Assembly: GCA_019828595.1 (NCBI GenBank)
Contig: JAHQRK010000057.1
Coordinates: 1-64,000, forward strand
Reading direction: 5' to 3'
Origin: Aphanomyces cochlioides
Taxonomy: Eukaryota; Oomycota; Saprolegniomycetes; Saprolegniales; Verrucalvaceae
Length of the DNA stretch: 64,000 bases
Part shown: positions 63,962 to 64,000 of the stretch, in pieces
How the letters are laid out: each line of letters opens with the position of its first letter
Position numbering within the stretch: position 1 is the first letter of the stretch
Notes under the pieces: generated by a model
The model's input: only the letters and a program-made list of their open reading frames with translations
Database searches by the model: none
What the model was told of the DNA's origin: nothing
Position numbers and translations under genes: made by a program

Positions 63962-64000
63962 TGTAATATTTTCGGTTGCCAGACACATCCTTAGGGCCCG
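63962..64000. mobile_element. Two abutting Tourist-like MITE ends at the window edge
   Basis: TTGTAATATTTTCGGTTGCC continuing into AGACACATCC is the right end of a relative of the 62240-62512 MITE (same GTAATATTTTCGGTTGCCAGAC). After TTA, GGGCCCG starts what looks like the left end of another copy, cut by the window edge. Confidence 0.6.

Overview
This looks like repeat-rich nuclear DNA of an oomycete, and Saprolegniales/Aphanomyces-like is my best guess. Four things point that way. (1) Oomycete-type core promoter motifs (TCATTGTGCAAATT-like) sit about 20-40 bases upstream of a family of small secreted protein genes. (2) Introns are very short, 28-46 bases. (3) The Ty3/gypsy elements carry a second RNase H domain, a type described in oomycetes and plants. 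(4) There is a relic polygalacturonase and a divergent multi-pass membrane protein family. The species cannot be fixed from the sequence alone. I saw no rRNA, tRNA or CRISPR array.

Layout. 0-2.3 kb: 3' part of a PIF/Harbinger DNA transposon, with a broken DDE transposase on + and an apparently intact, spliced Myb/SANT-like partner gene on -. 2.3-7.1 kb: AT-rich DNA, a secreted protein gene (4676-5311, -), then five inverted-repeat structures within 1.6 kb, including two MITEs. 7.1-20.2 kb: an unknown repeat split by an 11.6-kb dual-RNase-H Ty3/gypsy element (7987-19562; 752-bp LTRs, TTAG target duplication). Between its integrase and 3' LTR this element carries a 2.5-kb block of antisense genes encoding coiled-coil proteins with Cys/His tails. 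20.25-25.87 kb: a minus-strand chromodomain-type gypsy element (CAGTC duplication) inserted into the 3' end of a secreted protein gene. 26-36 kb: a degenerate cluster of secreted protein genes and fragments with duplicated flanks. 36.4-41.3 kb: three copies of a membrane protein family, two of them head to head. 42.5-43.1 kb: relic polygalacturonase (GH28).

43.6-58.6 kb is a nest. An old minus-strand gypsy copy was entered by a second dual-RNase-H element (43611-50973), by a Mutator-like MITE with a 9-bp duplication (51001-51515), and by a full-length chromodomain element (51676-57617; 214-bp LTRs, CCGTT duplication). 58.6-64 kb holds a Tc1/mariner relic, a Tourist-like MITE, and a secreted protein gene frameshifted inside its own Gly/Ser repeat.

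The window as a whole shows a fast-changing secreted-protein locus shaped by transposons. The most unusual content is the antisense gene module of the first retroelement, the shared promoter and repeat architecture of the secreted proteins, and the palindrome cluster at 5.5-7.1 kb.
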